This document shows positions 9,049-17,764 of a DNA stretch of 64,000 bases, one piece after another. The stretch comes from Acidobacteriota bacterium (lineage in GTDB: Bacteria > Acidobacteriota > Terriglobia > Bryobacterales > Bryobacteraceae). Numbering within the stretch: position 1 is the first letter of the stretch; every line of letters begins with the position of its first letter. The position numbers and the translations under genes are program-made. The notes beneath the pieces are model-generated. The model did not search any database. It saw only the letters and a list, made by a program, of their open reading frames with translations, and had not been told where the DNA came from. The DNA lies in contig CANIVU010000044.1 in the NCBI GenBank assembly GCA_947470805.1, forward strand, positions 1 to 64,000, written 5' to 3'.

Positions 9049-10331
9049 TCGATGATCTCCTTGTTGACGCTGGCATTCAGATTGACCACGGCGCGGCGAT
9101 AGTCCCCCAGCGCCTCCTGATAGCTCTGCATCGAATCATTCAGCGCCCGCTGCGCGTCCAGAAACTCCAGCAACGACGAAGCGCCGGCGCGGTACACGTA
9201 GCCGGCCGTATCGCGCGCCTTTCGGGCGTTGTCCAACAGATCTTTTTCAATGCTCTCGACCAGCTCCCGCGAGGCGACAAACGAGTCGTAGGCGGCGCGT
9301 ACTTCGTTCCGCGCGTTGATCGCGAGTGCTTCCATCTGCCGGGCGTAGAGTTTTTGTTCGGCCTCCACCCGGGCAATCTCGCCCTGGTTTTTGTTGTTGA
9401 CGGCCAGCGGCACGCTGAGGAAGACGCCCATGGAATTCGATGTGCCGTTAATTCCCTGCTGGCGGCGATATTCGGTGCCGTAGGTGTAGTCGGTCTTGGC
9501 GTTGGCCAGTTGCAGTTTCAACTCGGCGACCGAGCGCATCTGGTTCAACCGGACGGTCTGCAACTCGGGCCGGGACTCGATGGCCAGCTGCTCCAGTTTT
9601 TCGACAGGCAGCGTGGCGGGCGCCAGAGGCACCTTCAACTCACCGGCGATATCGATCTTCTGGCCCAACACCTGCGGCCCCAGGAGCGACTGCACGCGTG
9701 TCCGGGCCCGCGTGACGCCTAACTGCGCGCGCTGCACCTGATTCTTGAACTGCAGCATCGCCACGCGCGAACGAACCAGTTCCAACGGAGACACGGAGCC
9801 CGCGTTCACACGCGCTTCATTGATCTGAAACAGCTCCTGATAGTTCTTCAGGATTTCTTCGGCCAGTGTCAGGTTGGCCTTAGCCTGGATCAGGTCGACG
9901 CACGCGGAGATGACCGTGATGCGCAGGTTGCGAATCGCCTCGGCCAGGCGCGCTTCGGCGAGTTGGCGATTGAACTGCGCGGTCTCCACGCGGTACTCGC
10001 GTTTGTGAGCGCGTTCGATGAGGAAGTCGATGCGCGCGTTGATTTCGTTCGGGCCGGCGTTATTGATGCTGTTGTAGCGGGTACCGAGTACGTCGAGGTG
10101 ATCAGCGCCGAGGCTCAGCACGGGATTGGGCTTCAGGCGTGCGGTGATCAGAGTGGCTTCGGCAACCGGGATATTGGCCCGTTCGGCCAGCACGGAGAGG
10201 TTGTTGTCCACGGCCTCGGAAACGGCCTGTGCAATTGTGAGAGTGCGTGCGCCTGACTGGGCGCAGAGTAGAGCGGGGAGCAGCAGTGATAGGGCTGCTT
10301 GTTGGGGAAAGCGAACTTTCAGGAATGACAT
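9045..10331 (-). CDS. czcC: TolC-family outer-membrane channel of the RND pump (CzcC-like)
   Basis: 428 residues with a signal peptide (about 1-25, ending LLCAQS). Two repeats of the outer-membrane efflux protein family are visible, starting at TLTIAQAVSEAVDNN and at ESRPELQTVRLNQM, each long and helical with alanine- and glutamine-rich heptads. It forms the trimeric exit duct. First gene of the czcCBA set. The 45-base gap from the NuoM-like gene upstream holds an AT-rich patch but no clear promoter, so it may also be read from the transporter operon. Confidence 0.88.
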   Translation of the reverse strand: MSFLKVRFPQQAALSLLLPALLCAQSGARTLTIAQAVSEAVDNNLSVLAERANIPVAEATLITARLKPNPVLSLGADHLDVLGTRYNSINNAGPNEINARIDFLIERAHKREYRVETAQFNRQLAEARLAEAIRNLRITVISACVDLIQAKANLTLAEEILKNYQELFQINEARVNAGSVSPLELVRSRVAMLQFKNQVQRAQLGVTRARTRVQSLLGPQVLGQKIDIAGELKVPLAPATLPVEKLEQLAIESRPELQTVRLNQMRSVAELKLQLANAKTDYTYGTEYRRQQGINGTSNSMGVFLSVPLAVNNKNQGEIARVEAEQKLYARQMEALAINARNEVRAAYDSFVASRELVESIEKDLLDNARKARDTAGYVYRAGASSLLEFLDAQRALNDSMQSYQEALGDYRRAVVNLNASVNKEIIE

Positions 10332-10376
10332 CGATCGACGGACGGAGTTCCTTTAAGATATAACGCGGCGGCCATC

Positions 10377-11810
10377 TTAGTGACCAGTCAGAAATGCAAC
10401 CGGATGGCCAAGCGCCTGGCTGATTTCATGCGCGGCGTTGGCACGCAAAGCAACGGCGACGTTCGGCATCATACCGGCCGCGACGATGAAGAAGACGATG
10501 GCGGCCAGTACCCACCGCTCCCGGGGAACCGCGTCGGCGATGCCCTGAATACCTGTGCGCTGGGTACCAGTAAACATGCGGGAGAACAAGCGGAACAGAC
10601 TGACAGCGTTCATCGCCGTCGCCATCGGCAGCAGCAGCCCCACCTGCGGATGGCTGATCAAAGTGCCATGAATGAGGAGATCCTCCGAGCAGAAGCCGAG
10701 AGTGCCAGGCAGACCCACGAGAGCCAGACCACACACGACGAAGAAGACGGCGAGCCGGGGCGTGTATTCCGAAAAACCGAGGTAGTGTTCCGTGGTGAAG
10801 GAACGGTTGAAGCGAACCTCCATCAATCGCAGGACACCGAACAAGCCGGTGGTGGCGACGGCGACGACGACGCAATGGACCAGAGCACCGGTGACGCCTT
10901 CCTGCGTGGCGCTTTCCAGCCCCGCCAGAATGCAAGCCGACTGGCTCAAAACCAGCAGCGCCAGAATGCGGCGGGCGCGAGTTTCGGCCACGGCGCGGAT
11001 GGCGGCGTAGACGGCCGTGAACAGCGCCAGATCGGAAAGGATGGGGAACGTACCCTGCGCGGAAAGCGGGAAGTCCGGAATGACCACACGGGCCAGAAGA
11101 AAGGCACCGAAATGGCCGTTGATGAACAGGCAGACGGGCAGCACGGGTCCGGCTTCAGCGGCGTCTTCAATCCAGGCGTGGGCGGGAAATATGCCCTTGC
11201 GGCAGACGATGGCCACGATCAGCAGGGCGAAGGCGGCCTGGCCACCGTAGTTGTGGCCGGCGAGCGAGGCGATGGAAAACGGCTGCGTGTCGCCACCGGC
11301 CTGCGCCGCGCTGACGATGATCGAAATCGCGCCCACCAACGCGATGCAGGAGGCGGCCAGGCCGGCGCGCGGGCGCCAACTTCCCGTGAAGGGACCGGCG
11401 ATGAAGGGCAGAGCGGAGAGGATCCAGGCGGCGGCCAGAACGATCAGATTGTCGGCTCCGTAGGCGCTGAGTGTGGCGGCCAGGACCAGCAGCGTGGTAC
11501 CGGTGATCTTGGCGCTTGTGTCCCGGCGCGGGGCGAGGATCAGGATGCCGAGCGTCAGCAGCGAATAGAGCACCAGGAACGTTGCGTTCAGGTTGTCGGC
11601 GGTGAACAGGCCCAGCGACCAGGGTTCGGCCAGTTTGGCGTTACCCGCCGCGCTGACTTCCCGAAGGATTTCCAGAGAGCAGAGCGATGCGCCGACGGCG
11701 CCGGCCACGCCGGCCATTCGCGCCCGGGCGTTGTTGGTGAACGCAGCCACCGCGGCAACAGCCGGGATGCCGATGGCGGCGGTGATCAGCGGAAACGAGA
11801 GATCAGCCAT
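10377..11810 (-). CDS. Second NuoM/MrpD-like proton-conducting membrane subunit
   Basis: 477 residues, almost entirely membrane helices (about 14), matching the proton-antiporter M family of complex I and Mrp subunits. The helix with KGIFPAHAWIEDAAEAGPVLP corresponds to the conserved loop of NuoL/M/N, with the lysine and histidines of the proton channel. Its start overlaps the stop of the NuoL-like gene by eight bases (ATGGCTGA). The described two-gene DAB systems have one such subunit; here there are two. It may lengthen the proton path that powers DabA. No other complex I genes are nearby, so a respiratory role is unlikely. Confidence 0.8.
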   Translation of the reverse strand: MADLSFPLITAAIGIPAVAAVAAFTNNARARMAGVAGAVGASLCSLEILREVSAAGNAKLAEPWSLGLFTADNLNATFLVLYSLLTLGILILAPRRDTSAKITGTTLLVLAATLSAYGADNLIVLAAAWILSALPFIAGPFTGSWRPRAGLAASCIALVGAISIIVSAAQAGGDTQPFSIASLAGHNYGGQAAFALLIVAIVCRKGIFPAHAWIEDAAEAGPVLPVCLFINGHFGAFLLARVVIPDFPLSAQGTFPILSDLALFTAVYAAIRAVAETRARRILALLVLSQSACILAGLESATQEGVTGALVHCVVVAVATTGLFGVLRLMEVRFNRSFTTEHYLGFSEYTPRLAVFFVVCGLALVGLPGTLGFCSEDLLIHGTLISHPQVGLLLPMATAMNAVSLFRLFSRMFTGTQRTGIQGIADAVPRERWVLAAIVFFIVAAGMMPNVAVALRANAAHEISQALGHPVAFLTGH

Positions 11811-13149
11811 CGATGGCTCCTTCTTCCTTCACGCCACGGAGCAATACAGCCTGTTTCTCAGCGGGCTCAGCGGTGCCAAGACCCATCCGGTCCAGCTTGG
11901 CGAGCAGGCGGGAGAGCGCCAGCAGGGGCTCCACGAAGCCGCGTTCCAGGATCGTGTCGAGATGGCCGCGATCCATGGCCAGCCGGTAGATCCAAAGCTG
12001 CATGGATTGCGGGAACATGGATTCCAGGTGTTTGCCGGTCTTCTCCAAGTGGCCGCCGGCGGCGGCGTGCACCTGGTGATAGTCGTGCAACATGGACGGG
12101 GCGCGCAGGAACTGCAGCGTCCGGACCATGGCATGGCCGAGGATGTGCATGATGGGTACCCAGGTCCAGCCGAAGCCGATCTCCATAAACACGACGCCAA
12201 CCTGGGCGAGGGCGGCATAGGCGAGTGAGGTCTTGGCGTCGGCACAGGTACGGCCGACGATGGTGCCGTGCACCGCCGTCATCAAACCGATAAGAACAAC
12301 GGCGCCGGAGGCGATGGGGGATTCGATCAGAATCGGTTGGGCCCGCAGCAGCAGGTAGGCGCCGGCGTGGACGGAGATGGCGCCGTAGAAAATGGCGCTC
12401 GACGGCGTGGGGCCTTCCATGGCGCGGGGTAGCCAGCCGGAGAAGGGGACCTGGGCCGATTTGCCCGCGGCGGAGAGCAACAGCAGGAGCCCGATGACGG
12501 TGGCGTCACTGTTGGAAAGGTGGGGCATGCCATCGGCGAACGAGGACGTGTGGGCGTAATGATGCATGGCGAACGCGGCGGTGATGAGGCCGATATCGCA
12601 AGCCCGGTAGACGGTGAAGACGCGCATGGCGCCATCGACGGGGCCTAGCCGGTAGTGGAAGAACGAGATGAGCAGCACCGAGGTGATGCCGACCATTTCC
12701 CAGCCGCCGATAATCAGGTCAAACGAACCGGCCGAGAAGATCAATAGAGCGCCGAAGGCAAACAGGTGCAGCAGAATGTAGAAGCGGGCGAAGCCCGGAT
12801 CACGGTGCAGGTAGGTGGCCGAAAACTGTCCGATGAGGCCGACCAGAATGACGGTCAAGGCCAGGAACGGAAGCGCCAGCCGGTCTCCGAGGAGAACGAG
12901 CGGAAAGTGGTAGTCGTGAACGGTGAACCAGTCGCCCAACGGCACGGCGACGGATTCGACCCCGGCCATGTGCATGGACCACGCCATCCAGGCCACTGCG
13001 GCGGTGGCGGCGGAGTAGACGACCGCTGTGATGCGGGTCAGCGATCGTTCCGGTGCGTCCCAGCCCAACAGCCAGAGAATGGAAAACAGTGCGAACACCA
13101 CGCCGGGCGTGAGCACGACTCCGAGCAGAATGAGTTGCAGTTGCGTCAC
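11803..13149 (-). CDS. dabB: DabB-like NuoL-family membrane subunit
   Basis: 448 residues from a GTG at 13149 that overlaps the stop of dabA (GTGA); the frame is open further upstream but that part is an antisense-type, arginine-rich extension inside dabA. About 12-13 membrane helices with the proton-antiporter motif, including FSGWLPRAMEGPTPSSAIFY, the conserved NuoL segment with the channel lysine replaced in the usual DabB way. In the described DAB systems this subunit is thought to use the proton gradient to drive the carbonic-anhydrase-like DabA. Gene order and coupling to dabA support this role. The C-terminal 60 residues are soluble and charged. Confidence 0.85.
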   Translation of the reverse strand: MTQLQLILLGVVLTPGVVFALFSILWLLGWDAPERSLTRITAVVYSAATAAVAWMAWSMHMAGVESVAVPLGDWFTVHDYHFPLVLLGDRLALPFLALTVILVGLIGQFSATYLHRDPGFARFYILLHLFAFGALLIFSAGSFDLIIGGWEMVGITSVLLISFFHYRLGPVDGAMRVFTVYRACDIGLITAAFAMHHYAHTSSFADGMPHLSNSDATVIGLLLLLSAAGKSAQVPFSGWLPRAMEGPTPSSAIFYGAISVHAGAYLLLRAQPILIESPIASGAVVLIGLMTAVHGTIVGRTCADAKTSLAYAALAQVGVVFMEIGFGWTWVPIMHILGHAMVRTLQFLRAPSMLHDYHQVHAAAGGHLEKTGKHLESMFPQSMQLWIYRLAMDRGHLDTILERGFVEPLLALSRLLAKLDRMGLGTAEPAEKQAVLLRGVKEEGAIDG

Positions 13150-15938
13150 CGGCTGCCCCCGTTTGCGGCGGCGGGCTGAATGCGAGCCATGGGCAGATGT
13201 TCCAGCTTTCCTTGGTACCAGTCGATGGAGGAGGGAGCGGTAGGCAGCGGCTTCACTTCTCCTTCGAGATCGTCGTACCCCTCGTCGCGGCGGATTTGGA
13301 TGCGGCCGGTAGCCGGGTCCATCGTAGCGACGCGGATCCACCGGTTGACGACGAACTCTTTCACCGTCGGATTGGCCATGATGACTTTTTCCAGCCGTTC
13401 CGGCGTGGTTTCGATGACGAACAGGATGCGGACGGGTTCATGGATCTCCACCATTTGGAGCGGCAGACCGGTGCGAAGATCGCTGGCCTGGCCGTTCATG
13501 ACGCCGATCAGGCCGGTGACGTTATGGGGCAGCTTGGTGCCACAACCATAGCGTTCGTTGTCGACGAAGGAGAAGTAGTATTCCAGGCTGATCCCGCCGC
13601 AAACCGGAACCACGGCGCCTAACAGGCGGCCGAGGCTTTCGTTTGCCGGATCGATGTCGGGATCATAGGAAACGAGGAACGCGCGGCGATCGAAAAAGAG
13701 AGTACGGGTAACATCGCGACGGCCGACGATACAGACGGCGTTCGTGCAGTGGCCGTATTCCGGGCGGGGCTGGGCGAGATGCTCGGAGCGCTCCTCGACG
13801 TGCCAGAGAGCGGCGGCCGGGTCAGCATCGTCGGAACAGGATTCAAAGCGCCGGGCGCGCTCATGGGCGCTGCGGGCGCGGGCCAGATCGAGCGAGTGGC
13901 GGATGGCGTTGAGGTCCGGCGCGTGGGAGGGCGGAACCTGTTCGGTATCGAAAAGAACGACATCGTCGCTGCAGGTATCGTGATACCCGCCGACGAACCA
14001 GGTGTCCTGCGGCACGTTGATGCCGCGCGAGACAAGCTCTTTACGCACGTCCGGATGGTTCGCCATGGCGGCGAACAACCGGGCATTGGGACCGCCGCGG
14101 CGGCCGCCGCAAGCGCCGCAATCGTGCGCCGATTCGTGGGGATTATTCAGACTGGTTGACCCATGACCCAGGATGACGACCAAACGGGAAAAGTCCTTGA
14201 TCAAACCGGCCGGGCCCAGTACGCTGGCGACACGATCGGCCTTCTCGGCGATCGCGAAGCCTTGCAGCAACCCGTGCACCGCCTGTTGCGATTCCACGCT
14301 GTCGCGCATGAGCGTGACTTCGGTACGCGGCTCCGGGAAGAAGGCGCGGTTCAATGCTTCACGAAGAAGTCCGTAGCGCCGGGGCGCCAGCACGCGGGCG
14401 ATGAGCGGGACGGAGGTTAACGTTCCCAGCACCGCGGTACTCAATGCACCACGCACCAGGGAGCGGGAGGAGACGAACAAGCCTCTGCTGATCTTGGCCC
14501 AAATCCGGCGGCGGAAGACGCGCTGCTCATGCAGCCCGGCGTCCTCTTCCATGGGACGCTCCATGACGGCGTGTTGCGGCTTGACGACCACGGGGCAGAG
14601 CGCCACGCCATGGGCATCGTCAATTCCCTTGTAGTCAACCGCGACACCGAAGAAGCCGGCGGCGGCGAAGGTCTCCGCCAACGGGTCCACTTCCTCCAAC
14701 GCACGGCGAATGGACTCTTCCCGTTCGTCGATGCAGAAGAACACCTGCGCCACCGGGCGCATGCGGCGCTTTGTTGGCACATACTCCCGGCGGTGGCTGG
14801 CGAGGCCGAGCAGAATTTCCTGTTCATGCCAGCGTTCATACGCCAGATGAAACACGCGACGGCGTTCCAGATGATCGAACGACTCGGCTTCAACCACGAA
14901 TCGCGTCCACCGCTGTGGCGTCCAGCCTTCGATGGTCGAGGCGGAGAACTTCGCCAAGCGGGCCGCGTCGTACAGACTCGCGGCGCGCGCCATGCGCTCC
15001 GCTTCGGGATCCGCGGGAGGCGCGGGGGGCGCGGCTTTCAGATTTTCCGAAGCCACGCTCCCCAACGTGAGGCGAACAGCCAAGTAATCTGCCAGGGAGC
15101 AGGGAACGGGATCGTGGGGGAACAAAGCCGGGTCATTTTCGAGTTGGGCGAAGAGACCGGGCCAGCCGGGCATGGCCAGTAATTCGTCGCGCAAACGCGG
15201 TTCCCAGCTGTTCTGGTCGGGGCCTAGAAATCCGATGACAAGATCTTCGGCACTTACGCCGCTGACGATTTGGCGACGGAACACTTCGTCCAATCCAGAG
15301 AGGCCCTGCGGATAGATCGCCGCCGGCTGCGAGAGCAACTTCCGGACAGCGAGATAGAAGCCTTCTTCGCGACCGGGCATCGGCCAGTACGACATTCCCT
15401 GATCAAGGAATACCGAACAGAGCCGGATGAGCCACGGATGGACGATCTCATCGACGGCGCGGCCCGCCGGTGTACGGACGACTTGCGGCTCTTCGGTCCT
15501 GGCCAGGCAGGACTGGAACAGCGCCCGCAACGCCGGCGAACGGAAATCTTCGGCGAGATCGCCTTCCTCAATGCGCCACGGCGTTCCGACGGCATCGAAG
15601 CTCCGGACACCCGGCGTCAACATCGCCCGCCAAAGCTGGCGGCGTTGGAGACCGGGAACGATTTCGGCATCCACTTCCCTTGCCAAAACCGCGTCGATAT
15701 CCTCTTCCCGAATCCGGCCCTGTGCCATGGCATCCCGGTACTGCGCCTCGGCCATGTAGGGTTCGGTATGAAAAATATTCGACGCCTCCAACACCGCTTT
15801 TTCAAAGGGCAGATGCTGGAAGGCGTGCAGGGTGTTGTGGTGAATGAAGACGCCAATCGGACCCTGCGCAGGCAGGAAATGCGCCACGTGATGAAGCACG
15901 TGGCGCAGATGTTCTTGCGGGTTGGAATGTTCGCTCAA
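13146..15938 (-). CDS. dabA: DabA, zinc-binding DUF2309 subunit of an inorganic-carbon transporter
   Basis: 930 residues starting at TTG 15938, which overlaps the SulP stop (TTGA). The beta-carbonic-anhydrase-like zinc ligands are all present with the published spacing: C402 and D404 in FFCIDEREES, H592 in ILGHGSTS and C607 in HDCGACGG, fifteen residues after the histidine. The N-terminus (HHVAHFLPAQGPIGVFIHHN) and NERYGCGTKLPHNVTGLIGV near 795-815 are DUF2309 signatures. DabA with DabB is known to convert CO2 to bicarbonate vectorially and so load the cell with inorganic carbon. An upstream ATG at 16091 exists but lies inside the SulP frame and adds no conserved sequence. Confidence 0.9.
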   Translation of the reverse strand: MSEHSNPQEHLRHVLHHVAHFLPAQGPIGVFIHHNTLHAFQHLPFEKAVLEASNIFHTEPYMAEAQYRDAMAQGRIREEDIDAVLAREVDAEIVPGLQRRQLWRAMLTPGVRSFDAVGTPWRIEEGDLAEDFRSPALRALFQSCLARTEEPQVVRTPAGRAVDEIVHPWLIRLCSVFLDQGMSYWPMPGREEGFYLAVRKLLSQPAAIYPQGLSGLDEVFRRQIVSGVSAEDLVIGFLGPDQNSWEPRLRDELLAMPGWPGLFAQLENDPALFPHDPVPCSLADYLAVRLTLGSVASENLKAAPPAPPADPEAERMARAASLYDAARLAKFSASTIEGWTPQRWTRFVVEAESFDHLERRRVFHLAYERWHEQEILLGLASHRREYVPTKRRMRPVAQVFFCIDEREESIRRALEEVDPLAETFAAAGFFGVAVDYKGIDDAHGVALCPVVVKPQHAVMERPMEEDAGLHEQRVFRRRIWAKISRGLFVSSRSLVRGALSTAVLGTLTSVPLIARVLAPRRYGLLREALNRAFFPEPRTEVTLMRDSVESQQAVHGLLQGFAIAEKADRVASVLGPAGLIKDFSRLVVILGHGSTSLNNPHESAHDCGACGGRRGGPNARLFAAMANHPDVRKELVSRGINVPQDTWFVGGYHDTCSDDVVLFDTEQVPPSHAPDLNAIRHSLDLARARSAHERARRFESCSDDADPAAALWHVEERSEHLAQPRPEYGHCTNAVCIVGRRDVTRTLFFDRRAFLVSYDPDIDPANESLGRLLGAVVPVCGGISLEYYFSFVDNERYGCGTKLPHNVTGLIGVMNGQASDLRTGLPLQMVEIHEPVRILFVIETTPERLEKVIMANPTVKEFVVNRWIRVATMDPATGRIQIRRDEGYDDLEGEVKPLPTAPSSIDWYQGKLEHLPMARIQPAAANGGSR

Positions 15939-17521
15939 GCAGCCACCACGGGGCGCGCCTTCCGGCGCACGGCCAGTTGATGTTCCGACAACGCTTCGTG
16001 GTCGTCCAACCCAACCAGGATCAGCTTGCGGTCCGTCCAACTCCGTTCCATTCCATGAAGTTTTTCGAGAACCGTGTGGTCCACAACCCACGCGTTATCA
16101 AAATCGATGACTACGGTCTTCACGCTGTCGTCGATGGCCAACAGGCGGGTTTTCAGGCCGAGATAGTTCGTAAAGATGGCGGCTTCATGGACGTAGAGAG
16201 TAAGCTCACTTCCGTTGCGCTCTTCCTTCACGATCGCTTTAAACATCGTGCTGAACCGCGCACCATTCTTCAGGTGCAATGCCATCTTCAGGATTAGGCC
16301 GATGCCAACGCCGATCAACAAATCCGTGGCAAGAGTAATGAGCATGGTGGTGACAAAGAGCAGGAGTTGTTCGGCGCCGATCTTGTACACGTGCACAAAT
16401 TCCTTGGGCGACGCCAATCGGAAGCCCGTATAGATGAGCATACCAGCCAGCGCGGCGAGCGGGATCTTCTGCAACAGGCCGGGGATGAGGGCGAGCGAGG
16501 CGAGCAGGAACAGGCCGTGGAAGAAATTGGACAGGTGGCTCTTGGCGCCGTTGTCGATATTGGCCTTGGAACGGACGATCTCCGAAATCATCGGCAGGCC
16601 GCCGAGTGCGGAGGCGACCGTATTGCCGATGCCGGTGGCCAGCAGGTCTTTGTTCATGTCGCTGGTGCGTTTTTCCGGGTCGAGCGAATCGACGGCGGAG
16701 ACGCTGAGCAGAGATTCGATGCTGCCGACCAGAGCGAACATGACGATGTACTTGATGGAGGCGGCGCTGAAGACGACCGAAAAGTCCGGGAAGGCGATCG
16801 TGCTGGCAAGGGACCCGGGAAGGCGGATGAGGAATTTCGGTCCGATATGGAACAGGTGGTTGGAGAGGTAGTAGTTGTGCTCATGTTCCAGGTCGAAGAG
16901 CAGGCCAATCGGCACGGCGACCAGCAATACCACCATTGGCCCGGGAATCTGGCGAATCCATTTCGCTTTCAGGAGCGGCAGGCCGAATAGGATGAGCAGT
17001 GATAGTAATCCTATGAAGCAAACCTCCGGGTTGAGGTTGAGGATGCTGTGCGGAATTTCGGCCAAAAGGTGGAGCGGTTCCTTCCCTTCCGGGGTAACGC
17101 CCAGCGCCACGTGTGTTTGCTTGGAGATGATGATGACGCCAATGGCGGCCAACATGCCGTGGACCACGGCGGAGGGCATGAGATCGCCGACCGCTCCGGC
17201 TTTCATGAGCGCGAACACGATCTGGATGACACCAGCGATCAAGCCCACGGCGAGTGCCCGTTTATAACCCAGGATATTGTCGCCGGCGCCCAATTCCGTG
17301 ACAGCGCCAAGGGCGATCACGATCAAGCCCGCGGCCGGACCTTTGATGGTCAGCCGGGCGCTGCCCATGAAGGAAACGAGTAGACCACCGATGACCGCCG
17401 TGAGAACGCCGGCAGTCGGCGGGAAGCCGCTCGCCATCGATATGCCGAGGCACAGCGGCAAGGCAATCAAAAAGACGAGAAAGCCCGAGCCGATATCCGA
17501 TTTCAAGGTGCTGGACAACAT
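15935..17521 (-). CDS. SulP-family anion transporter with STAS domain (bicarbonate or sulfate)
   Basis: 528 residues from ATG 17521, with GGAGAG eight bases upstream. The membrane part (1-410) has the SulP signature with GFPPTAGVLTAVIGGLLVSF and the motif RLTIKGPAAGLIVIALGAV that forms the anion site. The cytoplasmic tail (about 430-515) is a STAS domain, recognisable from VKTVVIDFDNAWVVDHTVLE. SulP proteins carry sulfate, bicarbonate or other anions. Its place as first gene of a dabA-dabB operon, coupled by a TTGA overlap, makes bicarbonate the likely cargo; that is inference. The promoter must lie in the 243-base gap to the divergent histidine kinase. Confidence 0.88.
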   Translation of the reverse strand: MLSSTLKSDIGSGFLVFLIALPLCLGISMASGFPPTAGVLTAVIGGLLVSFMGSARLTIKGPAAGLIVIALGAVTELGAGDNILGYKRALAVGLIAGVIQIVFALMKAGAVGDLMPSAVVHGMLAAIGVIIISKQTHVALGVTPEGKEPLHLLAEIPHSILNLNPEVCFIGLLSLLILFGLPLLKAKWIRQIPGPMVVLLVAVPIGLLFDLEHEHNYYLSNHLFHIGPKFLIRLPGSLASTIAFPDFSVVFSAASIKYIVMFALVGSIESLLSVSAVDSLDPEKRTSDMNKDLLATGIGNTVASALGGLPMISEIVRSKANIDNGAKSHLSNFFHGLFLLASLALIPGLLQKIPLAALAGMLIYTGFRLASPKEFVHVYKIGAEQLLLFVTTMLITLATDLLIGVGIGLILKMALHLKNGARFSTMFKAIVKEERNGSELTLYVHEAAIFTNYLGLKTRLLAIDDSVKTVVIDFDNAWVVDHTVLEKLHGMERSWTDRKLILVGLDDHEALSEHQLAVRRKARPVVAA

Positions 17522-17764
17522 TTACACTCTCCGTGATAACCAGGATGGCGGGATTGACGAGATTAACCCATCCCGTCCGGATGGCAGGAGAACCCCCGAT
17601 TCTCAGGGGGGGCTGAAGCACGCGACGGCGGCCCGGATGGGCGAGTTTTTCGGGGCGGTGAATCGTCGATCTCTTGTTTTCAATCACTTACAGGAGGGTC
17701 CTTCAATTTCTCCGGGCCCACGAATGCTGGTACGCATATAGGGCATCCCCTGTAGACTGGAGGG
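17522..17764. promoter_or_regulatory. Divergent regulatory region between SulP and the NarX-like kinase
   Basis: The longest gap in the window, 243 bases, between two outward-facing genes. It must hold promoters for both the carbon-transport operon and the two-component pair. It contains a C5/G7 hairpin at 17593-17612 and AT-rich patches near 17525 and 17675, but I see no confident -35/-10 pair, no tRNA and no known riboswitch. Confidence 0.5.
17593..17612. repeat. Inverted repeat in the SulP/kinase gap
   Basis: CCCCC at 17593-17597 faces a run of seven G at 17606-17612 with an eight-base loop. It sits about 75 bases before the SulP start, on its leader or operator side. It could be an operator or a leader hairpin; no function is shown. 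Confidence 0.3.

Noticed and set aside
10380-12152. 590-codon plus-strand frame over the NuoM-like and dabB genes
   Set aside because: Polar, Gln/Asp/Arg-rich shadow; the minus strand has membrane proteins with conserved channel motifs.
17522-17764. Riboswitch in the SulP leader
   Set aside because: The C5/G7 hairpin was compared by eye with fluoride, guanidine and SAM types; none of their conserved cores is present.
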